From assembly GCA_020746105.1 (NCBI GenBank), contig CM036635.1:11550001-11614000 (forward strand): a DNA stretch of 64,000 nt, given 5' to 3'. A program made the position numbers and the translations under genes. Below are positions 34,996-46,678 of this stretch, piece by piece. Positions within the stretch are counted from its first letter, which is position 1. Every line of letters starts with the position of its first letter. The notes beneath the pieces were generated by a model. The model worked only from the letters and a program-made list of their open reading frames with translations, did not search any database and was not told the origin of the DNA. This stretch comes from Trogon surrucura. Lineage: Eukaryota > Chordata > Aves > Trogoniformes > Trogonidae.

Positions 34996-37900
34996 CTCCT
35001 TTCTACCCTTTTCCAGCTACCTGAAAATATTCTCACATTAGGAACTGAACATTGCCTCTTTATCACCAGTTTTCAGTAGAAGACATGGGGACTCAGAGGG
35101 CTGGTAATTTCTTCAAGGCTGCTTCATGTGTGCTGCATCTGACGACAGGATCTCTGGTTTTGTACCCTGCAGTGCCCCTGAATCCTGGCTGTTTCTCATA
35201 GGAGCCTTCTGCTCTTGCAGGAAAGTTGAAAAAACCTTTAAGGTTGGACAAATCATTTGCGTATAGATTTTGATCGCTCTGCTTTGCAAACCTTAGTCAT
35301 GGCCTCCACACTCAAGCTTATTAATACTGCTGGTGTATATTTTCTTACCCTTGGACTAGGAAATGCTCCTTTTCCTTTCAGCATCTCCTCGATCCCTATA
35401 GACAAGAACGTCATCTGGGTTACTCTGACTTGAAAGTAGATGTGACTGGAACTGTTCCCTTTCTTGAATCTTGGCGTGTCCTGGATTTCCGGGGTACAAC
35501 CCACACCAGGACCACTGCCTTACAGACAGCTTCTGTTTCTTACAAATAGGAAAGCTGCGTCTTCGTTCAGTCCCAGAGAAGGGACTTGGCAGCACGTGAC
35601 CTTCTGCCATCGTTTCAAAACAGAATAAAATTCACTCTGGGAATGGGTCTTTTGATGTCCAGGAGCGGTTCAGTGATCCTGCCGTGTGCGATGACTCCTG
35701 CTGGCAGAGATCGCTGTGAGTGGCGGTGAAGCCATTAATGTGCCCAAGCGATGTGTGTGTGGGCTGTGTGACGAGCACCGAGGTGTCCCCTGCCCGTCTC
35801 CCCGTGGGTTATGCCTTTAGCAGTATATATGTTGCAGTCCTGCTTTGCTTTCCTGGCGGGCTGTGTTGTGTGACAGGATTACTCACTTTGGGAATGAAGG
35901 CAGGTTCCTACGTGATGCTTTATTCACATTAAACCGAAAGATCTGCAAGCAAATTCCAAAAAGACTGAAATCAGAGCAGATGGTTGGCAGGGGTGCATCT
36001 GTCCTACAGGGTGGAGGCTCCATGGTCAGGCAAGGGCTCCAGGCGGGGAGACTTGAGAGAGATTCAGTAAAGAGAGTTCAGCTGGAGCCGCGTGTGTGTC
36101 TGCCTGTGCCCGTGCGCCTGCGCGTCTCCCTGGGTGGGATTTTACTTTCCCGTCCTTTCACCGCCCAGCGTTCTTTATTGTCTCTTGCAGGTAGATCACT
36201 CGTTGCTATAAATTTTCTTATCTCCAGTGCTTTTCCAATTATGGATAACAACAGGAAAGCAGTCATTGGTTTCTAAAAGGTCATCAAGATATAAGGCCCG
36301 ATTGGGAAGGCGATGACTTATGGAGTTAGCTTGTGTAAATCTGGGGAAGTTTTATGCACAAGTCAGGCACGAAATGTAAGTGAGATTCATAAAAAACAGA
36401 GATTTACACTCGCTTCAGTTAGTGGAAATCAAAATGGTTATGAAACTTTCCCATTCTCTCTATGCCTGCGTATGCAGAGAATAAGCTTTAAGTGTCTTTT
36501 TCAAGTACTCGTGGTGCCGGGGAAGGGCTGTCCTGCCAGCCCTGGGTGACAGACCACTGCCTGGCCACAGAACGTTCAGGGTGCAAAGCAGTGGTAAATA
36601 TGAGCATCTGCCTTGTGCATCACCTAGAGGTGACCTCCTCCATGCTCAGTCTTGTCTGAGTGCTGGCAGGGTCCAGTGAAGGTGATGGCTGGGACAGAGC
36701 CACTTCTCAGGTGACATCAGGATTAATGGTGCTGTCTCTCTTTGCACCCACAAAGCCACTGCAGAGCTGTGCGACTTCAGCCATTGAATTTGTCAGGTTT
36801 GCGTGGGGACATGAGCCTGCCCGTGTCACTTGGTTTTACATCACCTGCTCTTGGCTGGGTCTGCTGCAGGGACTGGAGGGAGCGTGGGAGAACAGTGAAA
36901 GCTGCAAAGCCCTGGAGCTTGGGAGCAGAGGAGACACTCTGATCCCAAGCGGTGGTACGGGCAGCAGTTACGTCCAGAGGGTTGCCTCACCCGTGTGCTG
37001 AAAGTGTCCACCAGCCTCTGCCGTGCAGCTATTGCTGCTGCCAGTGACATAAGGTGGCAGCCTCTCTCCCATCGATATAGCAATGGCTCCTGTGCACAAA
37101 TAGCAATGTTCTACTGCAGGGCCTGGCTCCAGCATGGGTAGTGCAGCTCATGAGAAGTAGAGAGAAGAGGAAGGTCTGCAAGGGTGAGGTGAGGGTATCA
37201 GCACAGCAGAGCATCACCAGAGCAGGGTATGGGCATGCGTAGCCTTCCTGCAAGGCTTTGAGATCTTGTGAGACCGGCCGAGTTCAACCACAGCATATGA
37301 GATAAGGACAAGGCAGAAACATTGGCTTGCATGGCAGAGCTGTTTCCCCAGACACGCAGTTGCCCTCTTCTCAAGAGAAATGTCAAGTGGGTACCACTTC
37401 CAGTGCACCTGACATTGCGAATGGCTGGGAGCACGGCAGCTAGCCAGAGATGTAGACGTTTCTGACCATGCTTCCTCTGTGCGCCCAAACGTGATGTACA
37501 ACAGAGCAGATCTGCCCTCTAAACCTGCTTTGAAACGCATCGATTCAGAGTTGGTGCAGAGGTGTCTGGCAGCAAAAAAGGTGTTGGGAGCTGCCATGAG
37601 CTACTTAACCTTCTGACTAATGCACGAAGTCATTTCTGTCACAGCTGTCTGAACAATACATTCGCCAATTAAGTTAATTCAATCAAATCCCTTGTATCCA
37701 GCAGAAAAGGGCAAAGCAAATCCAGGTGAGGGAGAAAGAACTGAGCCAAAATTCCCCTCTATGTCACATGAAAGCAGAACAAAGGGCGTGTATGTGTATA
37801 AATATTTATGAATAATTGCGCTGTGGAGCCACAGCACGACTGATGACTCGAAAGCCAATTCCTTGGATGTGTCCGCCCCACCCGTGAAATGATGGAGCGA

Positions 37901-39700
37901 CTCAGGGAGCTGGCAGGTGGTGCGCCAAGGTCTTCACTCCCACTTTGCTGGTTCAAATGCAAGAAAGATGTGCTAAAGGTCTGTTGGCCCTGGGGAGGCT
38001 GCATCCACCCTGCACTCAGAGAGGGGACGCTGCTCACTGCTTTCCAAATCAAAACCACGTGGATGGCGTCAGTGCTCATCTCCAGCAGGGAGAGCAGAGG
38101 GGTGGTTTTGAACCGGAATGGCCATGGATACTCTTGGTTTCCTGTGTCTTGCTGTCTTGAATCTTCATCTCCATAGCAGATTTCTACCTTTCCTCCTATC
38201 TCCCATCATGGGCAAGGCTTTGGTTTCCAACTATTTCCATTGAGAAATAGATTGAGCAGGAGCCCAGCTTTTCATTTTGATTTCCTCCAAGCCCTGCAAG
38301 ATTACATATCCTATAACTGCATTTGTATAACAGCTTTTTCACTTGGAATATTTGGGCTGGAAGTAACATAAATAACAAAAGAGCGTATTCCCTGTTGGTA
38401 ACCACTCCCCAAAGTACTGTCTTTGGCTGTCCCTGCACTGCCATTGTCCCCAGCACCATGCTTGCTAGAAGCGTAGTGTTGCACCAGGCTTTCCTTGGTG
38501 AGCTGCCACTGACCCTGAGCATTGCCAGAAAAGACAGAGGTTACAGCTGCGTGCGGGAGTCTGGTTCCTGTCCCAGCTCAGAGCCTTTCTGTGACCTACC
38601 CTTGTTCTGATGTAATGTAATGGAGAAGGTGTGAATACTTTAATATTTGCTTGAGAGCACTATTTGGGATGTAGGGGAAGATGTTGGAGAGCTGTAAAAA
38701 AAATAGAACCTGTTTTATGGGCTGCAGGGTCCCCTACCTGGGGAGAGGCTCCCCAGATGTGCCTGTTTAGGCACATTAATTTGTGGGTTTAGGCTGGACA
38801 TAAGCACTACAGGGGATGTTCAGGGTAGAGATTATGTGGCCTAGGGCAGGTTTCAATGGTCACTGACAAGTTCGATCACCAAAAGGAATCCCAAAAAGGA
38901 AGGATGAAGGTCTGTGGTAAGCCCAGGAAGTGCAGAATGTCAGAGCTGTGCCTATTCCAGAAGGAATGTTCAATGCATTTGTTGCAGCCGCTCCTCTGGA
39001 AGCAGGGTATGGCCATGGGCTGCCCTGGCAGGGCAGGGAAAAGTTGAACGAGACTCTTCTTCCTTCACATGTTCAACCCTGCTGGGGTGGCCCAAGGGCT
39101 GCCTAAATGAGGACGTGATACAGCCCGGCACCGGGAAAGGTCAATCAACCAGGGGGCTGCCCGTTGCTGGTGCAGGGATGATTAAACCGGGCTTTGCCAT
39201 GTTGTGTTGCAATCTGGCTCCCCGCACATCTGCCTTGCTGGGTTAAGTACATGCACAGCCCCAGGGAGGTCATGGTCGAATCCAGGAGATCCCAGATCAT
39301 GTAAATTATCCTGCTTTTCCCCCAGAACTTGGAAGAGTGCTCGTAGTTGCAGCATCTCTCTCTGACATGGGGATTTATACAGTATCTGGGCCTGGCGATA
39401 GCTTTCCGCTTTTCCAGGGACGAGGAGGAGGGAGAGAAAAAATTGTCAGTTCCTTTTTTTATTTATTTTTTTTCTCCTTTTTCCCCGCCTTTTTGGCCTT
39501 GTTGGCAGCGCGAAGAATGGCAAGTGTGCAAATATGCTGGTTTTCAGATTGACACGAAGTGAATGCAGCCCCTGGTAATCACTGCCTCCCAGCATCTATC
39601 ACTTCTGCAGATCATAACGTGGGGAGCAGGTGTCTGACCTGCAATGACAAAGACATGGAGAGGTGGTAGGAAGGAAGGAAATAGATAAGATGTCATTTTT
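34996..39700. other. No gene seen
   Basis: Noncoding stretch without recognised repeats. A patch at 36090-36180 is locally CpG-rich and includes GTGCGCCTGCGCG, an NRF1-like palindrome, but no island surrounds it. Frames up to 143 codons (35845-36276) have no domain. T-rich runs occur near 39450-39480. Confidence 0.5.
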
Positions 39701-41480
39701 TTCAGCACAATTTTTCTCTCTTTAATGTTCTCCTAGATTATGGGAAACAATCATGGGTTGGGGAATGACAATGTTTTATGGTGTCAGTAGGGTTTAAGGT
39801 TGTAGGTGCAAAAAAAATAGAAAAAAAAAGGTGATGTTGGATCCTGTATATTATGGGGTATTTATAGGACACACCAAGTTGTGAGGGTTTTTTTTATTTA
39901 CTTCAGTTAAGAAAGATAAATGGGATTCTGTATCCAAGTACTTGTATCCAAAGGAAATTAAAAGAAATACAGTGTTCTTGAACTTGGCCTCCACTTAGGA
40001 CAAAAAAATGACACAGAAATGACTCTCCTTAGATTAAAGAACTGCTCATGCCTCAAAGGAGATGGTAGAAATTAGTCTATAAAAATCTTTGCTTCTCATG
40101 TCACACGTTTTCTGCTTCCCTTTATTTTTTCCCTACAAGAAGTGCCACCAAAAAAAAGGAAAAAAAGAAACAAAACTCCACCAACTTTGCTGTAGTGTCT
40201 TCTCCTGCTACTTCTAAACACACTCTTCTGCGCGACCCATGAACGTTGCTCTGATGCTGACTTCAGTTTTCAGTCACTGTATGTATTTCAAGACGGAAAA
40301 TATTTTTAACTTCCCTGATCTACAGTGTGGGGTTTAAAACCTCATCTCTCATTTTCATAATAGCCGTCATGCCGTTCCGAACTGCTTTCGTGTTTTCTGT
40401 CTGAAGAGCTGGCAAATGTCCTACGCGTTTAAGCATCACAACATCCCGAGACCAACGAGCACTAACTGCCAGAATTCAGATCCAGTTCGCTGCACAAAGC
40501 AGGGCTGTTTGCATTTGAAACCTGGGTTTAGATTCATTATTGCGACGTACCGACGGGAAAGGAGGAACTGAGAGGCAATGGGATCTGGCAGGTCACACGC
40601 TGGATATAATCGGATCAAGGAGCGAGCCATCCCCATACCTTCAGGCTCTTGCCAAGCCTGGCAGTTGTGATCTGGAGGTGCTGAGGAGACGGGAAGCTTC
40701 GTGTCGTCTCCAGGTGGGGATGAGTTATTTCATGACTCTTCAGAAGAGATCTGGCATTGCTGCTGCTGTTGTGTGCTAAGAGAAGAGCTTCTGCGAGGAG
40801 TGATTTCCTCCCTCTGTGGTTGGTCATTAGTGTCAACTAATCCTGGAGATGATTTGGAGCAGCCAGAAGCTGCACAACGTGTACGATGGGTTTCTCTCCT
40901 CTCTTTGTTAAACGGGAACAAACCCGATTTTCCTTCGCAGCAAATTTCCCAGAGGTGAGGTCTTTGTGCACCCTTCACACCTCTTGTGTCCAGCTCGTCC
41001 CCTGACAGCTGCAGCATCTGAGGTCAGTGCCAAGATCCCAGCTGCAGGATGACCCCCATCCTTGGCAGCGCTGCTCCACGCAGCATCGTGTCCGTGCAAA
41101 GGGACAGCCCAGGTGGAATGCCACAGGGACCGCAGTTTGCACCTGGGAGAGAGAGGAAGGAAGAACAGCATCACAGAAAGACAGGCACCGCAAGCTTGCC
41201 CTGGGCAGCGCACAAGGGTGGAGAAGAATAATTCAGGAAACCACTATTAGCAATGGAGAGGAGAGGAAGGGGACAGGTGGGAGGGGTGAATAGGGGAGAG
41301 AAGCCTTGGACTGCAGCAATGTGCAGGAATTGTCTCTGCCTGCACTCAGAAATGTTCTCTCTCCCGTGAGCTGGAGCACCCCGGGTGCATCAGCGCAGTC
41401 CCTCTGGTAGCAGCTGGTCCATGTCCCACCAGGTCACAAGGTGATCTCTGCACGTCCGTACCCCGGAAAGTCAACCCGTC
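39701..41480. other. No gene seen
   Basis: AT-rich A/T-run sequence (39700-40160) passes into mixed sequence. Overlapping frames at 40540-41293 on both strands have no recognisable product. No repeat family is seen. Confidence 0.5.
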
Positions 41481-41491
41481 AGAAATTACTT

Positions 41492-41509
41492 GGGGGCGGG
41501 GAGGGGGGG
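41492..41509 (+). other. G-rich quadruplex-type motif
   Basis: G runs of 5, 4 and 7 bases are separated by single C and A. The last run is long enough to supply the third and fourth columns, giving a compact potential quadruplex. Structure is predicted only. Confidence 0.5.
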
Positions 41510-41599
41510 AAGAGTTTAAAAACACACCTCTTTTTGTCCTTGCTGGGGTGTTCTTTGATACAAACGCTCAGGGACGGAGGCTTTTCATGTTGTTCTACC

Positions 41600-42182
41600 A
41601 AAACTAAATAAAAATAAGGATGGAATTTTGGAGTTGGTGGTAATGAAATTAAGGGGTTTGCTTGTCTCTATCTATAACAACCTTCTGGCTAGTAATCTGA
41701 ACAGAAATAATAATTTGAAAGGGAAGATAATTGAATTAAACAGGCAACCAAACTGGAGGAATAAGACTTTTGATGAAGAAGGGCGGCTGGGGAAAAAGTA
41801 GAGGAGGTGGTGGGGAGAAGCAGCACATCTCTTTAAATTGTCAATCTCTCAGGGCAAGGTTGCAGCAGATATAATGAGTGTCCTAGTGAATTATCTCCCA
41901 CTTTTATTGTCTGTTGCTACCATGAAAAGATGAGGAGGTGGGGAAACTAACTTTTTTTTTTATTTTTTTGAATTTGGACAGACTTAAAGAAGTGGCATCA
42001 AATTTGAAGGGCACCCAATCAATCTGTTGTCCTAGCTGCATGAAATTGTATTTCCCTGCCACTTCATATCTTATTTGCAGCAGCTGGGCTGTAAGTCATT
42101 GGTGATAACATTCTTTATTATGCAGCCGTGTTTATGAACTGTGCCTGGAAAGAGATGATAGAAATATGCAGCAATATGCAAA
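41600..42182. promoter_or_regulatory. Candidate conserved noncoding block
   Basis: Long, non-repetitive, AT-leaning sequence between two G-rich tracts. The part from about 41975 to 42180 is especially enhancer-like. It holds CATCAAATTTGAAGGGC, AATCAATCTG, TTTATTATGCAGCC, AATATGCAGCAATATGCAAA and GGTGATAACATTC. No frame is open over it. Conservation is inferred from texture. Confidence 0.3.
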
Positions 42183-42209
42183 GGGGGGGATGCTGGGGGG
42201 GGGAGGGGG
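42183..42209 (+). other. G-quadruplex motif
   Basis: G runs of 7, 9 and 5 are separated by ATGCT and A. The 9-base run can supply two columns, so four runs with short loops are available. It lies 11 bases upstream of the RFX X-box. Confidence 0.6.
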
Positions 42210-42220
42210 AATAAATGCTA

Positions 42221-42234
42221 GTTGCTAGGGCAAC
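42221..42234 (+). promoter_or_regulatory. RFX X-box, palindromic
   Basis: GTTGCTAGGGCAAC is built of two near-perfect half sites, GTTGCY and RGCAAC, with a two-base spacer. It closely resembles the palindromic X-box GTTGCCATGGCAAC bound by RFX dimers. It sits in a candidate conserved block and next to a G-quadruplex motif. RFX proteins drive ciliary gene promoters and some neural and immune enhancers. No promoter or exon is recognisable beside it, so an enhancer role is the likelier guess. Confidence 0.5.
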
Positions 42235-42299
42235 CGTGGGGCTATTTTGGGCATCAAATTTTGCAGATGATGAAAAGCATTTTCATGTGATGGTTGGTC

Positions 42300-45200
42300 T
42301 CTCCGGGAAGAGAAGGGGAGAGAGGGCACACAATAAACCAGGAAGATAATATTCAAGAAGGCAGTCATTTAATTTTTTCACGTATAAATACATATATAGT
42401 TTCAGCTGTACTGAAAATGTATTAAAACCAAAGGAAGCCAGTACCTTCTGGTTAAGGGGAAGGAGAGAGGTTTCAAATAACTAAATGGGAAATGGCACGC
42501 TAGTAATTTGGGAGGCTTTCCTACATCCCTGGGCACCCAGCCAGTGCTGTGGGAAGTGCTGCATGAGCCGTGTCGGTGTCTGCCCTCAGCCCTGCCTGCA
42601 CCCAGCCCCTCTCACCACCAGCAGCTCCCAGCTCCTTGCCCCAAACCTGTCTCCATCTCTATCATGGCAGCAACTGAGCCAATTAATTCACAGCCCCTTC
42701 CGTCACAGGTTAAAAAAAAAACAACCCTGACTTATCAAAGCCCTCTCTTGACTTTTGCAAGGGTCAGATGACACCCATACCTGAGACCCATTAAAATGCT
42801 AAGATTCATAAGAAATGGGAATTGCTTCCAGGCAGTTGCCTTCAGCCAGAGATCTCAGACCTGGGGGTTCTGGGCTGCTCCTGCCTCGCTGACCTGGGGG
42901 CACAAAGGAAAGGTCCCCTCGTGCCCACGCACATGGGCTGGGGCAGAGGCAGAAGACCCTGCTGGGGGAGACCCTGGGGACGTTTCTGAGGTTCAGCCAT
43001 GACAGTCTGGACACTTGACATTCGTGCCTTTTCAAGGCTCTGAGCTGAAGAGGTGTTGCCAGAGCCAAGGGCGCTTTTGGAGAATGCACACAAGGCTCCT
43101 GTTTTTGACCTGTAACAGCAAAACCTGGGAGAAAAGGCAGGTCACAGCAAGGAGTGGGAGGGCTGAAATCACCTAAATTCACCCCAGCTGGGACCAGGAC
43201 CCTTCTCTGCTGGGGGTCCTAGGTGGGAATGCAAAGGTCAGCCCTATTTAAGGCTTTGAACCTGCACCTGGGGACCTCTCCACTAGCAGAAGGGGCAGGA
43301 GCAGGACGAGGTGAGCGGGCAGCCGGGGTTGTGTTGGGGAAAGGGGCTGTGAGCAGGGTAAGAGCGTGTCCTGACCTCTCAGCTTCTGGCTCTCCTGAGC
43401 GTAAAGTTTGCTTACGCTCCAGACTGGCTCTGTGGCAGCGACGCTTTTCTTAATTTGATTTTGCTGGAATCGCTCCGAACAAGCTTATGAGTGTTGTTTG
43501 CAGCCCTTGGGTGATCACTGTTGCTCGAGCCGTTGTTAAAATCCTTGGGACTCCAAATATATTGGCACATTAAGCCAGATGAAATGAACTGCGCATGTTT
43601 TCAGCAAGAAATCTATTTCAAATGCAGTATAATGTTGCTCTCTTATTGCTCTAAAGTTGTGTTTTTAATTAAGTAGTTATCAGTGGCAGGGAGATTCTTC
43701 TTGAATAATTAAATCAAGGTAGTTTAGTGAGTAATTGTAAAGCGAATTGCTGAGGCCATCAGGCTGCTGTTGAGACAGTCTGTTTTCTTTCAGAAAATTA
43801 ATCCAAGTGACGTGTGTTACTGAGGAAGTAGTAGAACGTTGTGCTGAGCAACGGGCATTTGTCTTGGTGTGCCTTGTGCCTCAGAGCTGCATCTTTCTAA
43901 TTCTGCATCTTTCAGTTGTCTCCTTCAGAAACAGATGCTGATGTCTTTCTGCTTTACATGTTCCCTTTCCCTTCATCTGCTGCCCTGGGTAGCTCAACAC
44001 AAAAGGCTGAAAAGAGAGTGGGAGATAATTTAGTCACTAAAGAATATAAGCACAGATTTTACTGGTTCTTGTGGGCATGAGGTGGGACTTTCTGGTCTGG
44101 ATTTCCTGGCCAAGGCAGAGCTGAGCCAACCCCATCTCTTACATCGTGGCACCTGATTGAGGGTGTTTGTTGCTTGTGTATTAATCTGGTATTTAAGGTG
44201 TCTCTCTTGACATGTAGCAATTCTCTCGCTCTTGGATATTCTAAAGATAAGCAGCTAACAGATATCTCCCATCATATTAAACTTTATTTGCCAGGAGATC
44301 AGGGGAAATCCTCTGGCAAACCTGGAATGTGTGTGGATGCCTCCTGCCAGGGTCTGCCTGCATGGGCTGCCTGCAGAAGAGATGTCTGTCCACACGCACA
44401 GCGAGGCACAATATGCGCGTGCTGTAGGAACAATATTTTTGACAGATTTGTTATTTCTGAAAGCCTGCCTTGTGTTCTCCTAGTAGTTTTCCTTGCTCTG
44501 CCCGAGGAATATGTCCAACAAACCTGAGCATTACACACATTTTGAGGAAGCGAAGCTGACTCTGGAGTAGTTTGTTGGTGTTTCCCAAGGCAAAATGAAG
44601 AATTAACTGAGGAGAGCCTGGCTACCCTCCTGACGTTATCCTCAGGCATCAATGATTTGCCAGCTGATGTTTTGTGAAGGCATTTATCCTGTAACCATGA
44701 GGACTGATGGGGGTACTGATATCTCATGGATTTACTTCTACGAAGCGGGGGTTTTTCTCAATAATTTAGGAGTTGAGCCTTACCGCAAAGCATTCAGGTA
44801 CCTTTGGAAATCCCGTTCCCAGCTCTCTGTTGGGGCTTTATGACCCTGCAGCCCTCAAAGGGGACGTTATTTCGTGCTCTAGGTAGTAACAATGCAGAAC
44901 TCTGTGGTTTTTAGCACCACACTGGCTTTTCACCAGGAGAACAATTTACAGAGAGATTGTTGCTGCAGCTGACTCAATCCCCCTTTTTTGGAGTCTTCCT
45001 GGTTTTTTTTTTTTTCTCAAAGCTTTCAGGACTTTCCAGCAGAAATGGGGTGGCTTTTTGTACCTCCGGGCTCTGCTCTCGAGTCCTTCATTACCTCCTG
45101 GAGGTCTTTGGAGAAAATACCTCTTTATGTCTGTGTTTGCATCTCTCTAAAAGGGAGATATTGGTACTAACAGGGGTGATGGGTAGGGCGTGGGGGAAGC

Positions 45201-45672
45201 TTCTTTGGGGGAATTGTGGCTGCAGAACTGCCCAGCATCCTTGGCTGTTATCGGATGCTCAAGTTTTGATAAAATGTCAGGTTTTAAGTTTTCAGAACAA
45301 TTGTTGCACTTCATACAGAAGGTGGCAGATACCTCAAAATTTTCAGCCTTTTTTTCTGAGGAAAAAAAAAGAAGAAAGTTTAGACAGGAAAAATATTTTT
45401 TTTCTTTTTAATGGCTTTTTCTGTGTGTTTCCAACTACTTTGTCCCCTAAGAATGGGTTGGCTGTCTTTTGCTGTGTGTCCATATCAGTGCTGAGAAACT
45501 GGAAACTTCTATTTCTTTGTTTCTGGTCCCTTCTGCTCTTGAGCTACCAGAAACACTGAACACAAAGTTGAAGCTGTCTTTCTGTGTGCTGTGTAGTGTA
45601 AATACTGGTGGAACAAACATGGGTATAAAATTTGCAAGTAACAAAAATTCCTTTTTTTTTTTCTTTCCCCAG
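42300..45672. other. No gene seen; AT-rich candidate patch at about 43550-43760
   Basis: Noncoding DNA with no recognised repeat. Within it, 43550-43760 is AT-rich and motif-dense (TTTTAATTAAGTAG, AATAATTAAATC, GAGTAATTGTAAAGCG) and may be another conserved element. The 200-codon plus frame at 44957-45559 starts at a chance ATG next to a T13 tract and has a Phe/Leu-rich translation without domains. Confidence 0.45.
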
Positions 45673-45738
45673 GACATGGAAGCTTCTGCCTGTGAATTTA
45701 ATACCAAAGACAACCAAGACCTTGGTGCCAGACATGAG
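45673..45738 (+). CDS. Candidate 66-base coding exon, unidentified
   Basis: A T/C tract ending CTTTCCCCAG (to 45672) is followed by 66 open bases ending in ATGAG and the donor GTCAGT (GT at 45739). The exon is a multiple of three and open in phase 0 (DMEASACEFNTKDNQDLGA and three more residues). The ATG at 45676 has G at -3 and G at +4, a good Kozak context, so this could be the exon carrying a start codon behind noncoding leader exons. The composition (Asp, Asn, Glu, Lys) looks like an ordinary soluble or disordered N-terminus. I recognise no family. It would join in phase with the 57457 candidate. A random splice-signal pair is a real alternative. Confidence 0.25.
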
Positions 45739-45883
45739 GTCAGTCTTTTAGCTTTATTTCATTCACCAAATCATGCTCCTTAGCGCTGGTTGTGTAGGCG
45801 TCTTATGCTGCACAAGATAAAGCTGTGCCAAAAATTAGCTTTTATCCTTGCTGAGATGCCCTGTGAGGTAGCCAGGCTGCGGT

Positions 45884-45915
45884 GGTGTTTTTGATGTTTT
45901 GGTGTTTTTGATGTT
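45884..45915. repeat. Two-copy 17-base tandem repeat
   Basis: GGTGTTTTTGATGTT at 45884-45898 recurs exactly at 45901-45915, with period 17. It looks like a small replication-slippage duplication. Confidence 0.8.
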
Positions 45916-46651
45916 GGTCCCAGATGTGAAACTCGGCCTCAGCTTTACTCAAAACTCGGGTTCGGGAGCTTCCTCTGTTACAGGGTCTTTGTGTGGCTGT
46001 TTGGTGCTGGATATGAAAATGGGTAAAGGCAGCTGGGGCTGATGCTTGCGTCTGAGAGTGTAAATCCTGCCTGTATGCCTGAAGCTCTTCTGCGCTTAAC
46101 CAGATGTCCCTTGGTCACGTGCCTTCTCCTGTTGCTTTTTTGTAAAGGAGTGGTGGTGTATGACACTCTGTGGATCCTGTCTGGAGTAGGACAAGTGTTT
46201 TAAAACTAAACAACACCCCCCACACAAATATTTGTTTTCATGTTTCGGGTTTTTACTGCTCGTATCGCATTTGCACGCGGGATATGGAAAGATGCATTTT
46301 AATCCAAATGGTGACAAAGGTGATGGCTTATCCAACATTTTAACACAACTGTAATTTCTTTTCCTCGGAACAGAGGAGTGTAAATGAGAATAAGCAAGAA
46401 AACGCATCTTCATGTGCCAGTTTCTATCACCTCGCTTCCAAATTTAGTTTGCTGGTTTTAGTCAGCTCTGCTTCTCTAGAAAGCCCTTTAGCTGTTCTGC
46501 CAAAGTTTGTTTCTACTTATATAGTTGTGTTTGACCAGACTTCAGTTAAAATGGGCTTTTCATAACATCACCGGGGGAAATTTTTGGGTTTTTTAAGAAG
46601 TTTGTGTATGTGTATGCTTTCTTGACGTATGTTTATACATATAAAATATGA

Positions 46652-46678
46652 AATACATATATTATTTAGATATGTATT
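46652..46678. repeat. AT-rich inverted repeat
   Basis: AATACATAT and ATATGTATT form nine perfect pairs around a nine-base loop. All but two of the stem pairs are A-T, so a stable cruciform or processed hairpin is unlikely. There is no miRNA-length stem. Confidence 0.5.

Noticed and set aside
36090-36180. CpG-rich patch with NRF1-like GCGCCTGCGC
   Set aside because: Too short to be an island, no donor or ATG in context; kept only as a note in the region description.
44957-45559. 200-codon plus-strand open frame
   Set aside because: Phe/Leu/Ser-rich translation from T-rich DNA, including a T13 tract; no domain.
46652-46678. Possible miRNA hairpin
   Set aside because: The stem is only nine pairs, mostly A-T; too short and unstable for a precursor.
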